From the NCBI GenBank assembly GCA_032622095.1, contig CP136066.1, positions 189,896,816 through 189,960,815 on the forward strand: a stretch of DNA of 64,000 nucleotides, given 5' to 3'. Under the pieces are notes generated by a model. It made no database searches. It was not told where the DNA came from and worked only from the letters and a program-made list of their open reading frames with translations. Position numbers and translations under genes: made by a program. Origin of the DNA: Siphonodentalium dalli. Taxonomy: Eukaryota > Mollusca > Scaphopoda > Gadilida > Siphonodentaliidae. Below are positions 47,923 to 59,349 of this stretch, one piece after another (positions within the stretch are counted from its first letter, which is position 1; every line of letters begins with the position of its first letter).

Positions 47923-49645
47923 ATGGAACCCGACGAATTTATTGATGATTTAAGCTCCCAGGCAATAGAAAAAATGCTGCTGGGTGTTATTGATTTACAT
48001 GGGGATTTTGTAGTAGAAGAAACTCTCACTCTACCAAATGAAACAGACGTATTAGCTGATTTAGGGCCATTGGCATTGCCTTCAAATGAAAATATTGGAA
48101 GGACTTGTGAATATGACTTTGCTATTCCCATGAGACTGACAGCAGATGCGGTTAGTAGTTCCATTCCATCTATTGATAGCATGCTGACACCATCTGAATG
48201 TATTAATATACCTATTAATATACCTACAATCAGTGGAATCGCACCAAGTTCTAGTCTTTCAAGAGCACCACCACCGGCATCAGTCAGCAAGAACGCCCCA
48301 ACGTTTCTAAATATGACAAACCAGGTGAGTGAATTTTCCGAGAAGACGAAGAACAGGAACACAGAGAGGAAGACATAGTCAGTCGCAAGATTGTTCAGTC
48401 AATGGTTGATTAGTAAAAATGAAATGCGTGCTGTGACAGTACTTCCTCCCAATGTACTTGATAACCAAATATCTGCCTTCATTCTCAGTTTAAGGAAAGC
48501 GGACGGATCGGAATATGAGCCCGACACCCTCACGAGTTATCACCGTGCCATTGCTCGCCAACTATCCGATAATTCTTATCCATACGACATTGTTACAGAC
48601 CTTCAGTTCCGGGCATCGCGATGTGTACTTGCTTCAAAACGCAAGGAACTTAAGCAAAAAGGTTTTGGCGGACGACCAAATGCTGCAGATACATTGACTG
48701 TACGGGAAGAAGAGATCTTGAAAAACAAAGGATGTATCGGCAATTTAAGTCCAGTAAGACTGCAAAATAAAATGTGGCTACAGAATACCAAAATGTTTGG
48801 TTTGCGGGGCGGTCAAGAAAATCGGAGTCTGCGATGAGGTGATGTCCAGCTTAAAAAAGATGAGCACGGAGCAGAATACCTAGAATATTCTGAAAGAGAT
48901 ACCAAGACACGAACAGGAGCAACCAGCGATAGCAGGAAATTTCGGCCAAAGCAGTTTGCAACGCCCAATGATCCTGAGAACTGTCCTGTTATCGCGTACC
49001 GAGCATTTATGGAACATAGGCCCGAAAAGATGAAAACACAAGAGAGTCCGTTTTACCTGGCCATAAATTACAAGAGGCGCCCTGGATCAATTGCGTGGTA
49101 TAAGGATCAGCCCCTTGGGGATAATACTTTAAGAAAATTAATGAAAATGATGGCGGAGAAAGCGGAGTTACCGGGAAAAAAGACAAACCACAGTGCCCGT
49201 AAAGCTACGTGTACAAGACTTTTACATGCCGGAGTTGCGCCTACCACCATTCAGCAGCTAAGCGGCCACAAAAATGTACAATCTATCAACAATTATGCAG
49301 CGGCATCAAATGACATGCAACATACCATGAGTGACATTCTGTCGATTGGAAACACATCAGTTCCATATCCATCATCACCGAGACCCACTGTGAATGTGAC
49401 TGAAATTCCTTCGAATAACCCTGTTGCCACACCAGCATCTCCTTTAGTACCGGTACATCAGGGAGTGAATATCAACAGGATCAATTCCCAAGCGCAAATG
49501 ACACAGGCAAAACAGCTGAAAAGTGGTTCCTTCGAAGTTAACACGATGACAAGATGTGAGATCCATATTCATCATCACTACGGCGGAGAAAGCAAACCAC
49601 CAAAACGCTGTCATCGAGAGCGATTCTGACACCGAATCGGATTAA
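47923..49645 (+). pseudogene. Crypton-type tyrosine recombinase, disabled
   Basis: One long plus-strand frame from ATG 47923 that reads as a tyrosine recombinase of the Crypton / DUF3504 type (the domain also found in KIAA1958, QRICH1 and ZMYM proteins). Visible parts, with stops counted as residues: an acidic N-terminus, an N-terminal core-binding domain (GSEYEPDTLTSYHRAIARQL, about 190-215), then the catalytic domain with Arg295 (GLRGG), His423-x-x-Arg426 (NHSARK), His449 (SGHK) and Tyr458 (INNY), in the expected order. The frame is broken by TAG at 48376-48378 (codon 152) and TGA at 48835-48837 (codon 305, where relatives have Trp). A one-base shift near 49600 moves the expected acidic tail (IESDSDTESD) into another frame, ending at 49645. 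All catalytic residues survive, so the decay is recent. An AATAAA lies at 49905-49910. It sits inside the 46.9-57.6 kb inverted-ended composite. Confidence 0.85.
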
Positions 49646-49916
49646 ATTTGTCATTCACATGTTTTTGTTCGAAAATTAAACTGTTCAGACTTATTACGAA
49701 AGATTTGTTTTTATTATTACGCGTTTGTGCGAATCACCCCCAAATTCAATACAAATAGTTCCTCGACCTTGGCCTAAAAATGGGAGTTTCGGGTGATGAC
49801 TGGGAATGTCCAATGGAGTACATTTGCCCGGGTGATGACATGGGATGGTGTAACGAAGTAGTTTTGCCCTTTGTGACATGGGATGGACCAAACATGCGTC
49901 ATATAATAAACGCTTT

Positions 49917-50075
49917 ATCGGTACAGTGAAGTGATATGGGCTGCAGTATCATGTCTCGTTGACGATGTCAGATCGCCGCACCAAACTCGCTGCCTGCGGC
50001 AGCTCGTTTGATACGGCGATCTGACATCGTCAACTCGACGTGATACTGCAGCCCATATCACTTCACTGTACCGAT
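49917..50075. repeat. 159-bp near-perfect palindrome 3' of the recombinase gene
   Basis: Stems of 35 bp (from ATCGGTACAGTGAAGTGATA), 19 bp (TGACGATGTCAGATCGCCG) and a 5-bp inner hairpin (CTGCC/GGCAG) are perfectly complementary. They are separated by unpaired CTCG-containing blocks in the same orientation on both arms. It starts 7 bp after an AATAAA. Confidence 0.9.
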
Positions 50076-50104
50076 AATGTGTATATATTGATCATTTTCA
50101 GATG

Positions 50105-50490
50105 TGTAGACATCCCGGCATGTCCTTCCTTAGCAATGGTTGATAGGCAACTATCCGACATCGAAGAAATACAAATATGACTGATATTATCGCAGGTTTA
50201 ACATACTAAACTATATACGTCATGTTGCATTTTATGGCGAAAATAACAATATCAGTTGTTGTTATTGTGGATCTGACTGAAATATTACCATAGTTCTTAC
50301 TTACATGGGTGGTAATGGTTGGACATAACCGAAATAAAAAAATGCACATCTGACTGATATTATGGTAGTTTTAACAAACTAATATTGACTACGTCATTGT
50401 TGTTCTATTGTGAAACAATTGTAATATTTGTTGTTAGTGTGGAATCGACTGAAAAATTACTATATATTTCTTAGTTACAGGAGTGGTAAC
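50105..50490 (+). repeat. Left subterminal array of the composite
   Basis: Two ~170-bp units (tgactgatatta... gttgttattgtgg blocks). The reverse complement matches 56400-56985 (tcttcgatgtcgg, agttgcctagcaacc). Confidence 0.7.
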
Positions 50491-50495
50491 GTATA

Positions 50496-51046
50496 ATGGG
50501 GTGGGTCAATATCCTACATATAGACACCTGTTCATGCCCGTCATACCTATATATCAGCCTGGGTCCATGGTCGACATATATGGGCATGTGTTCATGGCCA
50601 ACATACAGTGACATGTGTACCTGGACTATTTATAGGGGACTTCGTGACCTTCATATATATGGCATTGGTCCAATATCTATGTATAGGTGGGTTTGTCACA
50701 TAACTGCTCCATGTGATCATACCATACACAGGGATCTAAATCCATGGTGTACTAATGTACTATACAAGAGACTTGGTATATGGTATCTGAGTCCATTGGC
50801 TACCTATGTGTACTTGGGTATTTGCACCATGTAACAGTGGCATGGTCCCTAACCATGCAGCTTACATATCACAGAACATGTATACTGGGCTGGGTCCATC
50901 GCCATAGAGTAAACTATTGTATTTCTATAATATGTCATCGCTCTATTGCGGCATCTGCTCATGGTGACCAGATATAACCCGTTTGACATCGTGGTTAAAT
51001 GGTGTATGGCTTGTCTATAGGTCTCTGGATCCAAGACCAATATATA
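50496..51046. other. Degenerate spacer with repeated gggtcca/catgtgt words
   Basis: Loose repeats of phrases such as gggtccatgg and catgtgttc; similar texture appears at 55940-56330. The open frames here are unrecognised and probably non-coding. Confidence 0.45.
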
Positions 51047-54000
51047 CAAGAAAACTAAGATGCATGCATCAGGTCGGCCGTGAACTATCTAACATAGAAT
51101 TGTTGTAGCTATCGATTATACATTTTGGAACACCTGTCTGTATGTATGTGTGTATGCATGAATGCATATGTGTATGTGTTATAGCCTCTAACACTGCTCG
51201 ACTGATCCGACTCGGATTTGGTATTTAACGTGTCAACTTGACCTCGCTCATAGGCATGTTTCTGGACCTTGACCGATCCGACTAAAAAATTTGTGTGTAG
51301 GACTACTTCGATCCCGGGAGCAATATGGACGGGTCCAATTTCACGTGGGACCATGTTCTCGAACGTGTTGATATAGGCATGTTTCTGGACCAATTGAACA
51401 ATAGTTTGGCCAGACGCTATATATACTGGGTACTGTCCAGATGGAGGCGATCACAAAAAAATCCCTAAATAGTCCGAACGAAGTCGAGTACATCAGCTAG
51501 TTTAATATATATTTTGGACATTTGTCTGTCTGTTTGTCTGTTAGCTATGGCCGGGAAATTTGACAGATTTGACGAAATTTGATACCTAGGGGAAATTATT
51601 TCCAGGGAGTATTTTGGTCGGGTCAAATCTTGATCCCGACCTGACTTTGACATTCAAAAAGATCAATTCAAGGTCAAATCTGGTAAAACGGAAGTATTTC
51701 AACGAAATTTAATACCTATAGTTACTTTTGTCCCAGGAGTGTTTCGGGTGGGTCAAATCATGACCCTGACCTGATCTTGACATTCAAAATTGTCAATTCA
51801 AGGTCAAATCGGGTAAAGCCGGGCGGATTTCGACGGGTACTTTTGTCGTGACTTTTGTCCGGGGAGTGTTTTGGACGGGTCAAATCGTGACCCGACATGA
51901 CGTTCACCTTTAAAATGGTCAATTCAAGGTTAAATCGCGCAATTCTCCGAAAATCAGAGGGGATCATCCCGGACGAAGTCGGGTCCACCAGCTACTATTA
52001 TATATTTCTAGATTTAGTTACAAACTAAATACCTGTATATTGTACAAAGATATGTTTGACAAATATATCTGTATCAATATTACCATACGGGTCATTAAAA
52101 TAGATACGACGAAACAAATTTTGAAGGGTGCATGTATCAGGTAAATTTTTATATTTCAAATGATGACAGGAATGCGAAAAGTTGAAGTACCTACGTAATA
52201 CTGGCTATCCGAATGAAGAGATATACATGTATATAAAAACCAAAATAGAAGATGACTGCTGGCGACAATGTTTTCCAAAAATATTCAAAGCATTCGATAG
52301 CTCCCATCTAGTTGTCAGCCCGAATATCAATATGAAGTTTGGTGACTATCAGATGAGGGATATCTCTGTACGGTTGCTAAACAATTCAGTCATGCAAAAG
52401 AGGATCAAACAGTAAGATACCAAATTGCTGCCTGTGGTAATGTTTTTTAATGAAATTCGGAAAAATTAGATTACTCTCACCCTGGTTATCCAGAAGATCA
52501 TTGTGGAATCTGGTGACGATCGGACAAGGGGTGTCGTCTGTAGGATCAACCAAATTATTTAGCCATAAAAATAGTAAAATTCAAGATCACCGCTGGCAGT
52601 GATGTCTTCATAAGGACAGTTTGAGAACAAAATATGGCTCACATCTAGCGGTGACCCAAAATATCCACATGAGAAAAAGTTCTCCAATAAAAGCTGACTG
52701 CAGGGTGCGCCAATTGATTCAAATTCGAAATTTAGCAGGGTGTACTGCTTGTGGCCATGTTTTCCCCGCAAATTTGATAGACTGATGACAAAACCACTGA
52801 ATCCGTTGAATCAATATACATGTATACATGGATTAATTTATATGCATTGTTATACACAGTACTGGTATATAAAGGTACTGAAAATAACAATATTACTAGT
52901 ATACACAAAATAAACCATATATCATGTAATGGCTATGGGTTCTAATATCCGAATATGACAGCTGAGAACTTGGTGTGAATTGAAGAGTGGTGGTGTCCCA
53001 AGTATATCTAACCCTCCACGTTAGGAAAAACATGCCATTAAATGTCATAAGTATAATCTAGCTTGAGGACAGAAGTTATCCATAAAACCCCCCTTAATTC
53101 AACCAGGTCCTCGCGCGATGTATCGTCGATCACATGATGATCTAGGGGGGTTAGAATTGTTGTATAAAAACAGCACTGCATGTAAATATAAAATAAAATT
53201 GTGCTACATCTTATTACAGATTATTGCCATATATAATCAGTGACTATACAGACAGTCTGACAAAATAAAGTTTCAGTGACACTCTATCCGAAGAGGGGAA
53301 TAATTCCATCTGTTACAGTCAATGTAGTCCAGGTCTTCTCGTACTAAAGCCGGCTAAGATATTGGGATGGAGGTGCCGGTCTTTAGTCCGAGTTCGTCCA
53401 GTATAGTCTCTTATGACACGACTTACGCCCACGATCTGTGGCGGGAATCTGTGTTGTATTTTACTCGATTTACCTAATAAATCAATACATGATGCTATAT
53501 ACATCGGAAAGAGAGACATCTTATGGTCATAATGGTGTATAATAATCTAACTTTCATGTTACATTACGCATAGAATATTCCGGTTGATTGTCACCAACAT
53601 CGCTGTTTTTATATTTTGTTTACTTAACTGAAAGCCGAAGTCAGGTTCCGAAGAATTCCGGCATTGTCCGCTGGGTATTCTAGTTTCCGTTTCTATATAT
53701 AGCGCGGGGGTTTTCCGAACAAAATGGCGAAAACCGATCGCCCCAAAGTCCAGTTTCCTATGTGCTTTGAGAACAATTCCCGCACTAAAAACTTAATGAC
53801 ATAATGGAGGATCAGAACGGTAGTTTTGTTGACAATTTTCGCAAGCAACTTGTCAAAATTGGAGCAAATTAGAACTCTTATGTCTGACTTGCCATGCGTG
53901 TGGTGTGCATTTTGATTTGTGTGTTGATAAAATAATCGGAGAACCGAATCACACAGTTTCGAAATATAGTTCTTCCGTTTCAGTGGGACTTTTCAAACTT

Positions 54001-55925
54001 AAGGTTCAAAATGTATACAAATTTTGTTTGATTTTTTGTGTGCATAACAAAAGCAATATATTACCCTGTTCGCTTAGTATATATCTTAATTTCGCGGAAG
54101 TCCACCAAATGTGGGTGAAATGTAGCACCATATAAGGCATATTATTTATTCTAATGCTCGTTGTGTTTACACTGTTTTAAACTTTGAGAGGGTTATAATT
54201 CCCGTAATTTATTTAATGTATTACATTTATATCTCCAATGTTTAATTAATCTATTTATTTTTTATTTATTGACACACATAATTACGATTACAATGGAGAA
54301 TTCATCGTAATTTGCGTTGTTAGTCCAAAATCTACGGAATTTTTTCAACGGAAAATGCCGAACACAGTTCGCGAGGTCAACTGAGTTCGCATACTTTAAA
54401 AAAATTGTAAACATTGCGATAAATGTCTCTTTTCGCATTAAATTACCGCTTTCAATTCACAACTGATGTGGGTTTCAGATCAAATAGCATGTCTTCTGTT
54501 GAAAATATCCGTTTATTGTCGCAATTGTGATATTTTATTTCATATAATTGTGGTTTTATTTGAGCGGGTCACTAACGCTTAAGTCGTGTCATAGGAATGC
54601 ATGGGCCTGGAACTCGGACTAAAGACCGGCACCTCCATCCCAATATCTTAGCCGGCTTTAGTACGAGAAGACTTGGACTACAGTCAATGGAGCAATTATG
54701 AATCTGGAAAGGTGAAATTTCTAAGTAATACTAGATATCGACATGACGCGATAACATATAACGTAAATGCAATATGGTCGCTGGCGACCATTTTTTCCTA
54801 TATAATTAAAAAAATATTTTATAGCTCTCATCTGATAGATCAATATCAAGATAAATATGAAGTTTGGTGATGATCGGATGAGTGAAGTGGACTGTTTAGT
54901 AATGCTTAAAAAGATTCTTACCTTAATATTTTTATGTTCACTTTATAAACTTCACTGAGTCATCTTTGTCATGTATTGAGTTTGATATCTTTTGTTAACA
55001 GTTTATAAATCATGTATGTCTCATGTTTGTTATTTTAATTTATGTGTTTATTATCATTAAATAAAGTTGCATTCCTTAAAAAGATTCTTACCTCAATGTT
55101 TTTATGTTCACTTTATAAACTCCACTGAGTCATCTTTGTCATGTATTGAATTTGATATCTTTTGTTAACAGTTTATAAATTATGTATGTCTCGTGTACGT
55201 TATTATATTATATACACTTTATAGTGTGTTTTAGCTGGTTTCAAAACGAAAAAAAAATGAATAAAATCAACAAATTTGTAAATTTAATAACAATTCAAAC
55301 GTTGTTGTATTCCATGTCCCAGCCCGGACATATACACCAAATTTCAATAATATTCATTGAGAAACAACGGACCAAACGTCATATAGCACCCCGTATACAT
55401 CTTTTATTCCGAGCTGGCCTTTTATTCCGAGTTGGCACACGTCGATTGGGGCGAGTTAGCCCTGGGGCGAGTACGCCGATTCCGACACCTTCTCTATTTG
55501 CAGCAGGTATGCGTTTACGCTGATTTACGCGTAATTTAATTTACAAAGTTCCCCAATTGGTATCGTAAATAGAGCGACCTTATTTGACAGAGAATGCCTC
55601 TGTTATTGATTATCAAGTTGCTATACATTAAAAACGACAAATTCACATGCTCGTTCAAGCGCAGTAGTCTATTTTTCCCATATTAAAGGACATCCACAAA
55701 TACTAAATAACACTAACCTACTACCGAATGTTTTACACGACAACTGTTAACATATTTGGGCTGAATTCATCTGACGCGGTATTATTCCTCAAAATAAACA
55801 ACAAACCCATCGTTACTTGGAAATGTAGTTTGGGCTAACATTTACATAAATCCTCCACATCATTTATTCGACACACACGTCAGATGAAAAACAGACATGA
55901 AGTAACCGGCCAAATTGGCCGAAAT
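51047..55925 (+). mobile_element. Element E, copy 2
   Basis: Reverse-complement counterpart of 486-3649. It is interrupted by about 1.7 kb (roughly 53011-54726) absent from copy 1, which itself contains the TIR element at 53325-54680. No intact protein is visible. It lies inside the 46867-57641 composite. Confidence 0.7.
53325..54680. mobile_element. 1356-bp TIR element with 9-bp target duplication (Mutator-like)
   Basis: TIRs of about 71 bp begin TAGTCCAGGTCTTCTCGTAC on the left and TAGTCCAAGTCTTCTCGTAC on the inverted right end, with very few differences. CAGTCAATG flanks both sides (53316-53324, 54681-54689). Long TIRs plus a 9-bp duplication fit Mutator-like elements. A tatatata box and a short ATG frame near 53724 are inside; no transposase is seen. 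Confidence 0.8.
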
Positions 55926-56399
55926 AAGGGCCCGATATTATGGCTTATATGTAGCGGCCTGATTCTTGGCCTATACATATCCTACCTCCATATCACATGT
56001 GTATGGACGTGTGTCCTATGACTACGCATATGTGCCTGGATCCTTACCTAACTATTGTGGGCTATGGAATACATATTGGGGGCTGGCCCCATGTTCTTCA
56101 TATATATAGATGAGCGGGTCCGTGACTTATACATCTATCTGTGTGGATTAATAGCATATATGGACTAGACACTGGATCTATGGCGCTCTGATGCTCTGCT
56201 CTGTTCGCCGTCATGACGGTGTGCATAGTGTAACCACGTAGCCTCATAGAGCCAGCGGCTAGTCCATAGCTTATATATAGCTATTGTGGTCATGCCTCAT
56301 ATTAAATATAAGCAACAACTGTTCAACACTCACGTTGAATTCCCGCTTGGTCGATTAGTGCAAAACTCCTCAATTATGGTCTCCGTTCTGAGTGTCGAA
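55926..56399. other. Spacer right of element E
   Basis: Texture like 50496-51046; no gene or clear repeat boundary. Confidence 0.4.
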
Positions 56400-56985
56400 A
56401 CTGGCAATGTAGCATAACAGATAATTGTACCCATAATAAAACCAAATGTGTGCCACATTCTGGTTAGACTCACATTAACAATATTATAATTGTTTTCACC
56501 ATAAAAATCCTACATGACGTAGTTTCGTTTGTTAAAACTACCATAATTTAAGTCATATGTGCATGTTTGTATTTCGTTTACCCTAGCAACAGTTACCAAT
56601 ATTGTAAGAAAGAAATATATGGCATGTTTCCTATCAGATCCACACTAACAATAACTATTAGTATTGTTGTTTGCATCATAAACATGCAACTTGGTGTAGT
56701 TTAGTTTGTTAAATCTACAATAATATCAGTCATATGAACATTTTTAGATTGCGGGCGTCTCCCTAGCAACCGTCACCCCCTTTAAGTAAGAAAATGGTAA
56801 TTTGTCACTCAGGTCAACAATAACAACAACTTGTAATTGTTTTCATCATAAAAATGCTACACGACGTAGTTTAGTTTGTTAAAACTCACATAATATCAGT
56901 CATAATTGCATTTCTTCGATGTCGGGTAGTTGCCTAGCAACCGTTGCTAAGTAAGGACCTGCCGCGAATATCGCTATATACGAAT
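56400..56985 (-). repeat. Right subterminal array of the composite
   Basis: Three to four units inverted relative to 50105-50490, containing ccctagcaaccgt boxes and aacaataacaacaac blocks. Confidence 0.7.
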
Positions 56986-57099
56986 ATGAGCAGTAGCGTA
57001 TAAAGGACTTATGTACCAAGTTTCATGCGTTCGTCGCATTTTTCACAATTGTGGTGGTTTTCTACAACAAGCGCTTTGACTAGTAGATCAATGAAAAAA

Positions 57100-57641
57100 T
57101 GTTTAGGGGGTAGTGTTATGTTCTTACAAGTGTTGACCACTTACCATAGCAATAGTCGCTAATACTGCATATTATAGTGAAGGAGTGATGTTTGTGCAGT
57201 TTTTAAAACAAATTGCTCGCGTTTCTGTTTTGAGAAGCCCGAGAAATCCAACATCGAGTCCGATAGTTTGCATGAGAAAAAATCGCAATTTTTTGGGGTC
57301 ATTATGTTATTTCATATCCATATCTGCGAAATTCATTCGAAGCCGCCCTTTAAATTGGTATCGCTGTTTCGAGAATTGTGTACTGAACAATATTGAGTGC
57401 CTTTTGCATATGTTTCGGCTGAAAAATTGTTACAGCATCCAATTATTTCCATGATTGTGAAAAATAAAACAGTTTGTTTGTTTTTATGTGGGAAAAAAGG
57501 TGTAACTCAGAAAGCTCAACTCGGAATTTAGGGGACTTTTCGTGACGTGTCCGCGATGTTATAGCCTAGATAAGATGAAAATCAGCTTTTCCATATTTAT
57601 TTCCTTACTTTTCCCGTTTCACGACTAATGTGCCTGGACTA
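57100..57641 (-). repeat. Right terminal inverted repeat of the composite
   Basis: Inverted partner of 46867-47397, ending GTGCCTGGACTA. The open frame at 57185-57454 lies within it and is not mirrored in the left arm. Confidence 0.65.
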
Positions 57642-58440
57642 CAAGTGTATCGATCCTGGCTATGCCGACATTACGGCAGCGTAGAACCACCTCACCACTT
57701 TTTATCTTGATTAATCAACAACTTACTATCTTGATTAATCAACATACTGTCTTGAATGATCAACAAACTGTCTTGATTAATCAACATACTGTCTTGATTA
57801 ATCAACATACTGTCTTGGTTGATCAACATACTGTCTTGATTAATAAACATACTTCTTGGTTTATCAACATACTGTCTTGATTAATCAACATACAGTCATG
57901 GTTGATCAACATACTGTCTTGATTAATCAACATACTGTCTTGGTTGATCAACATACTGTCTTGATTAATCAACATACTGTCTTAGCTGATCAACATACTG
58001 TCTTGATTAATCAACATACTGTGTTGGTTGATCAACATACTGTCTTGATTAATCAACATACAGTCTTGGTTGATCAACATACTGTCTTGATTAATCAACA
58101 TACTGTCTTGATTAATCAACATACTATCTTGATTGATCAACATACTGTCTTGATTAATAAACATGCTGTCTTGATTGATCAGCATACTGTCTTGATTAAT
58201 CAACATACAATCTTGATTAATCAAATTAGCTATCTTGATTAATCAACTTAACTATCTTGATTAATCAATTTTCGGCTATCTTGATTAAACAACTTAGCTA
58301 TTTTGATTAATCAACTTAGCTGTCTTGATTAATCAGCTTAGTTTATACTTGGAGTATATTAATAGATTGGTTCTCACTGGGGAAATTTCACGAGCAGGCT
58401 GATGAAAACCAGTATTTAACATGACCAAACACCGACATAT
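57642..58440. repeat. Repeat family R, copy 3 (left-truncated)
   Basis: Begins at the composite's right edge and carries the ccgacattacggcagc block, an array and the gcaggctgatgaaaaccagtat end of family R. It lies 3' of ELC copy C as R2 lies 3' of copy B. Confidence 0.7.
57704..58352. repeat. 21-22-bp ttgattaatcaa array in R3
   Basis: About 30 units alternating ttgattaatcaacatactgtc and ttggttgatcaacatactgtc. The period of 21 bp keeps frames open on both strands, producing repetitive 7-residue reading frames that I do not regard as genes. Confidence 0.9.
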
Positions 58441-59349
58441 ACACATGTGGGAACTTAGAAATTTAATATCGAACTTAGCAATTGAATATCGAACTTCGAA
58501 CTAACTGTGGTCATCTTGTATCGCCATTTTGAGCCAAAATGATCCATTATCAATCTTGCCAAATTGATGCGGACACACGTACTACAGTATCGATGGCATT
58601 TAGTATGTGTGACATCTAAGCCACAGTTAGCCATGTCGCTCGTGACACTTTGGCCTGGCGGAGAGTGCTATCAAGATAAGAGTTCTCCCTGTTGCTATGC
58701 CCCAAATGCTCCAAAAGTTTCTGTTCTGAAAATAGCATGCAGATTTGTCCCGAAAGGCTATATGTATTATACCAAAAAATAACAATTACAACCAATTGAT
58801 TGCGCTTCCGGACATAAGTCTTCGATTCATGTTTATACCCCAGAAACTATATAAACTTGTTGGGAAGAGAATTAAGAGACAGACCATCTTCTCAGTCATT
58901 ATCGATGCCGGCTAATCCACTGAGCACGTTGCCGAAAAGATTTTTTGATAGGCAGCCCGTAACTGAAGTTGTACCGATTCATGCGATTGAATATTCCACT
59001 ATTGATTATGCAGTCTGAATCGTTCATCTTCCCCCATGTGACGTCACATGAGGGGCTACTAGCGACACGCAGTTAGGACAAGATAGACCATCTTTAAATA
59101 ATTTAGATGAAAATATCAAAAGTCTGCATTGTGTGGGGTTCAATTCCAGATTTTCAAATAGAACATATGACACAAGTTGTGAAAATAATGTTTATTTTTC
59201 TATACTGTTCAATACATTAGGAGTAAAAAAACATATAGAGAATGCTGCAGAACGTATTGCTCGACAGAACATCCCTCATGACTCGTGTCGGTGACTTGCG
59301 TCTTGTCTGGTCGTCGTCGGTAGTCCGGCTTCACGATACCGGCTTGTTC
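58441..59349. other. 3' flank and 3' UTR of ELC copy C
   Basis: Homologous to 34441-35438 and, from about 58620, to 4770-5331. No gene seen. Confidence 0.6.
59191..59196 (-). terminator. Poly(A) signal, ELC copy C
   Basis: AATAAA on the minus strand in the same position as in copies A and B. Confidence 0.6.

Larger units (their letters stand above)
46867..57641. mobile_element. 10.8-kb inverted-ended composite carrying a tyrosine recombinase
   Basis: The left end TAGTCCAGGCACATTTGGG and the right end (read inward) TAGTCCAGGCACATTAGTC are inverted. Inward matches include AAAAGTCCCCTAAA and TCCGAGTTGAGCTTT on both arms and aacactaccccctaaa at the inner edge (47397, 57100). Then come the recombinase pseudogene, a palindrome, inverted subterminal arrays (50105-50490, 56400-56985), spacer sequence and element E. 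No matching target duplication: flanks are ccctggctaa and caagtgtatc. It may be one element with nested insertions or several stacked ones. Confidence 0.6.

Noticed and set aside
50496-50977. 112- and 65-residue plus-strand frames
   Set aside because: Consist of degenerate repeated words with no domain; similar texture at 55940-56330 is not open.
46867-57641. Calling the composite an LTR retroelement
   Set aside because: The terminal repeats are inverted, not direct, and there is no gag, reverse transcriptase or tRNA primer site.
57662-58242. Long repetitive frames (INQHTVL-type heptads) on both strands
   Set aside because: Products of a 21-bp satellite whose period is divisible by three; open on both strands, no start context or homology.
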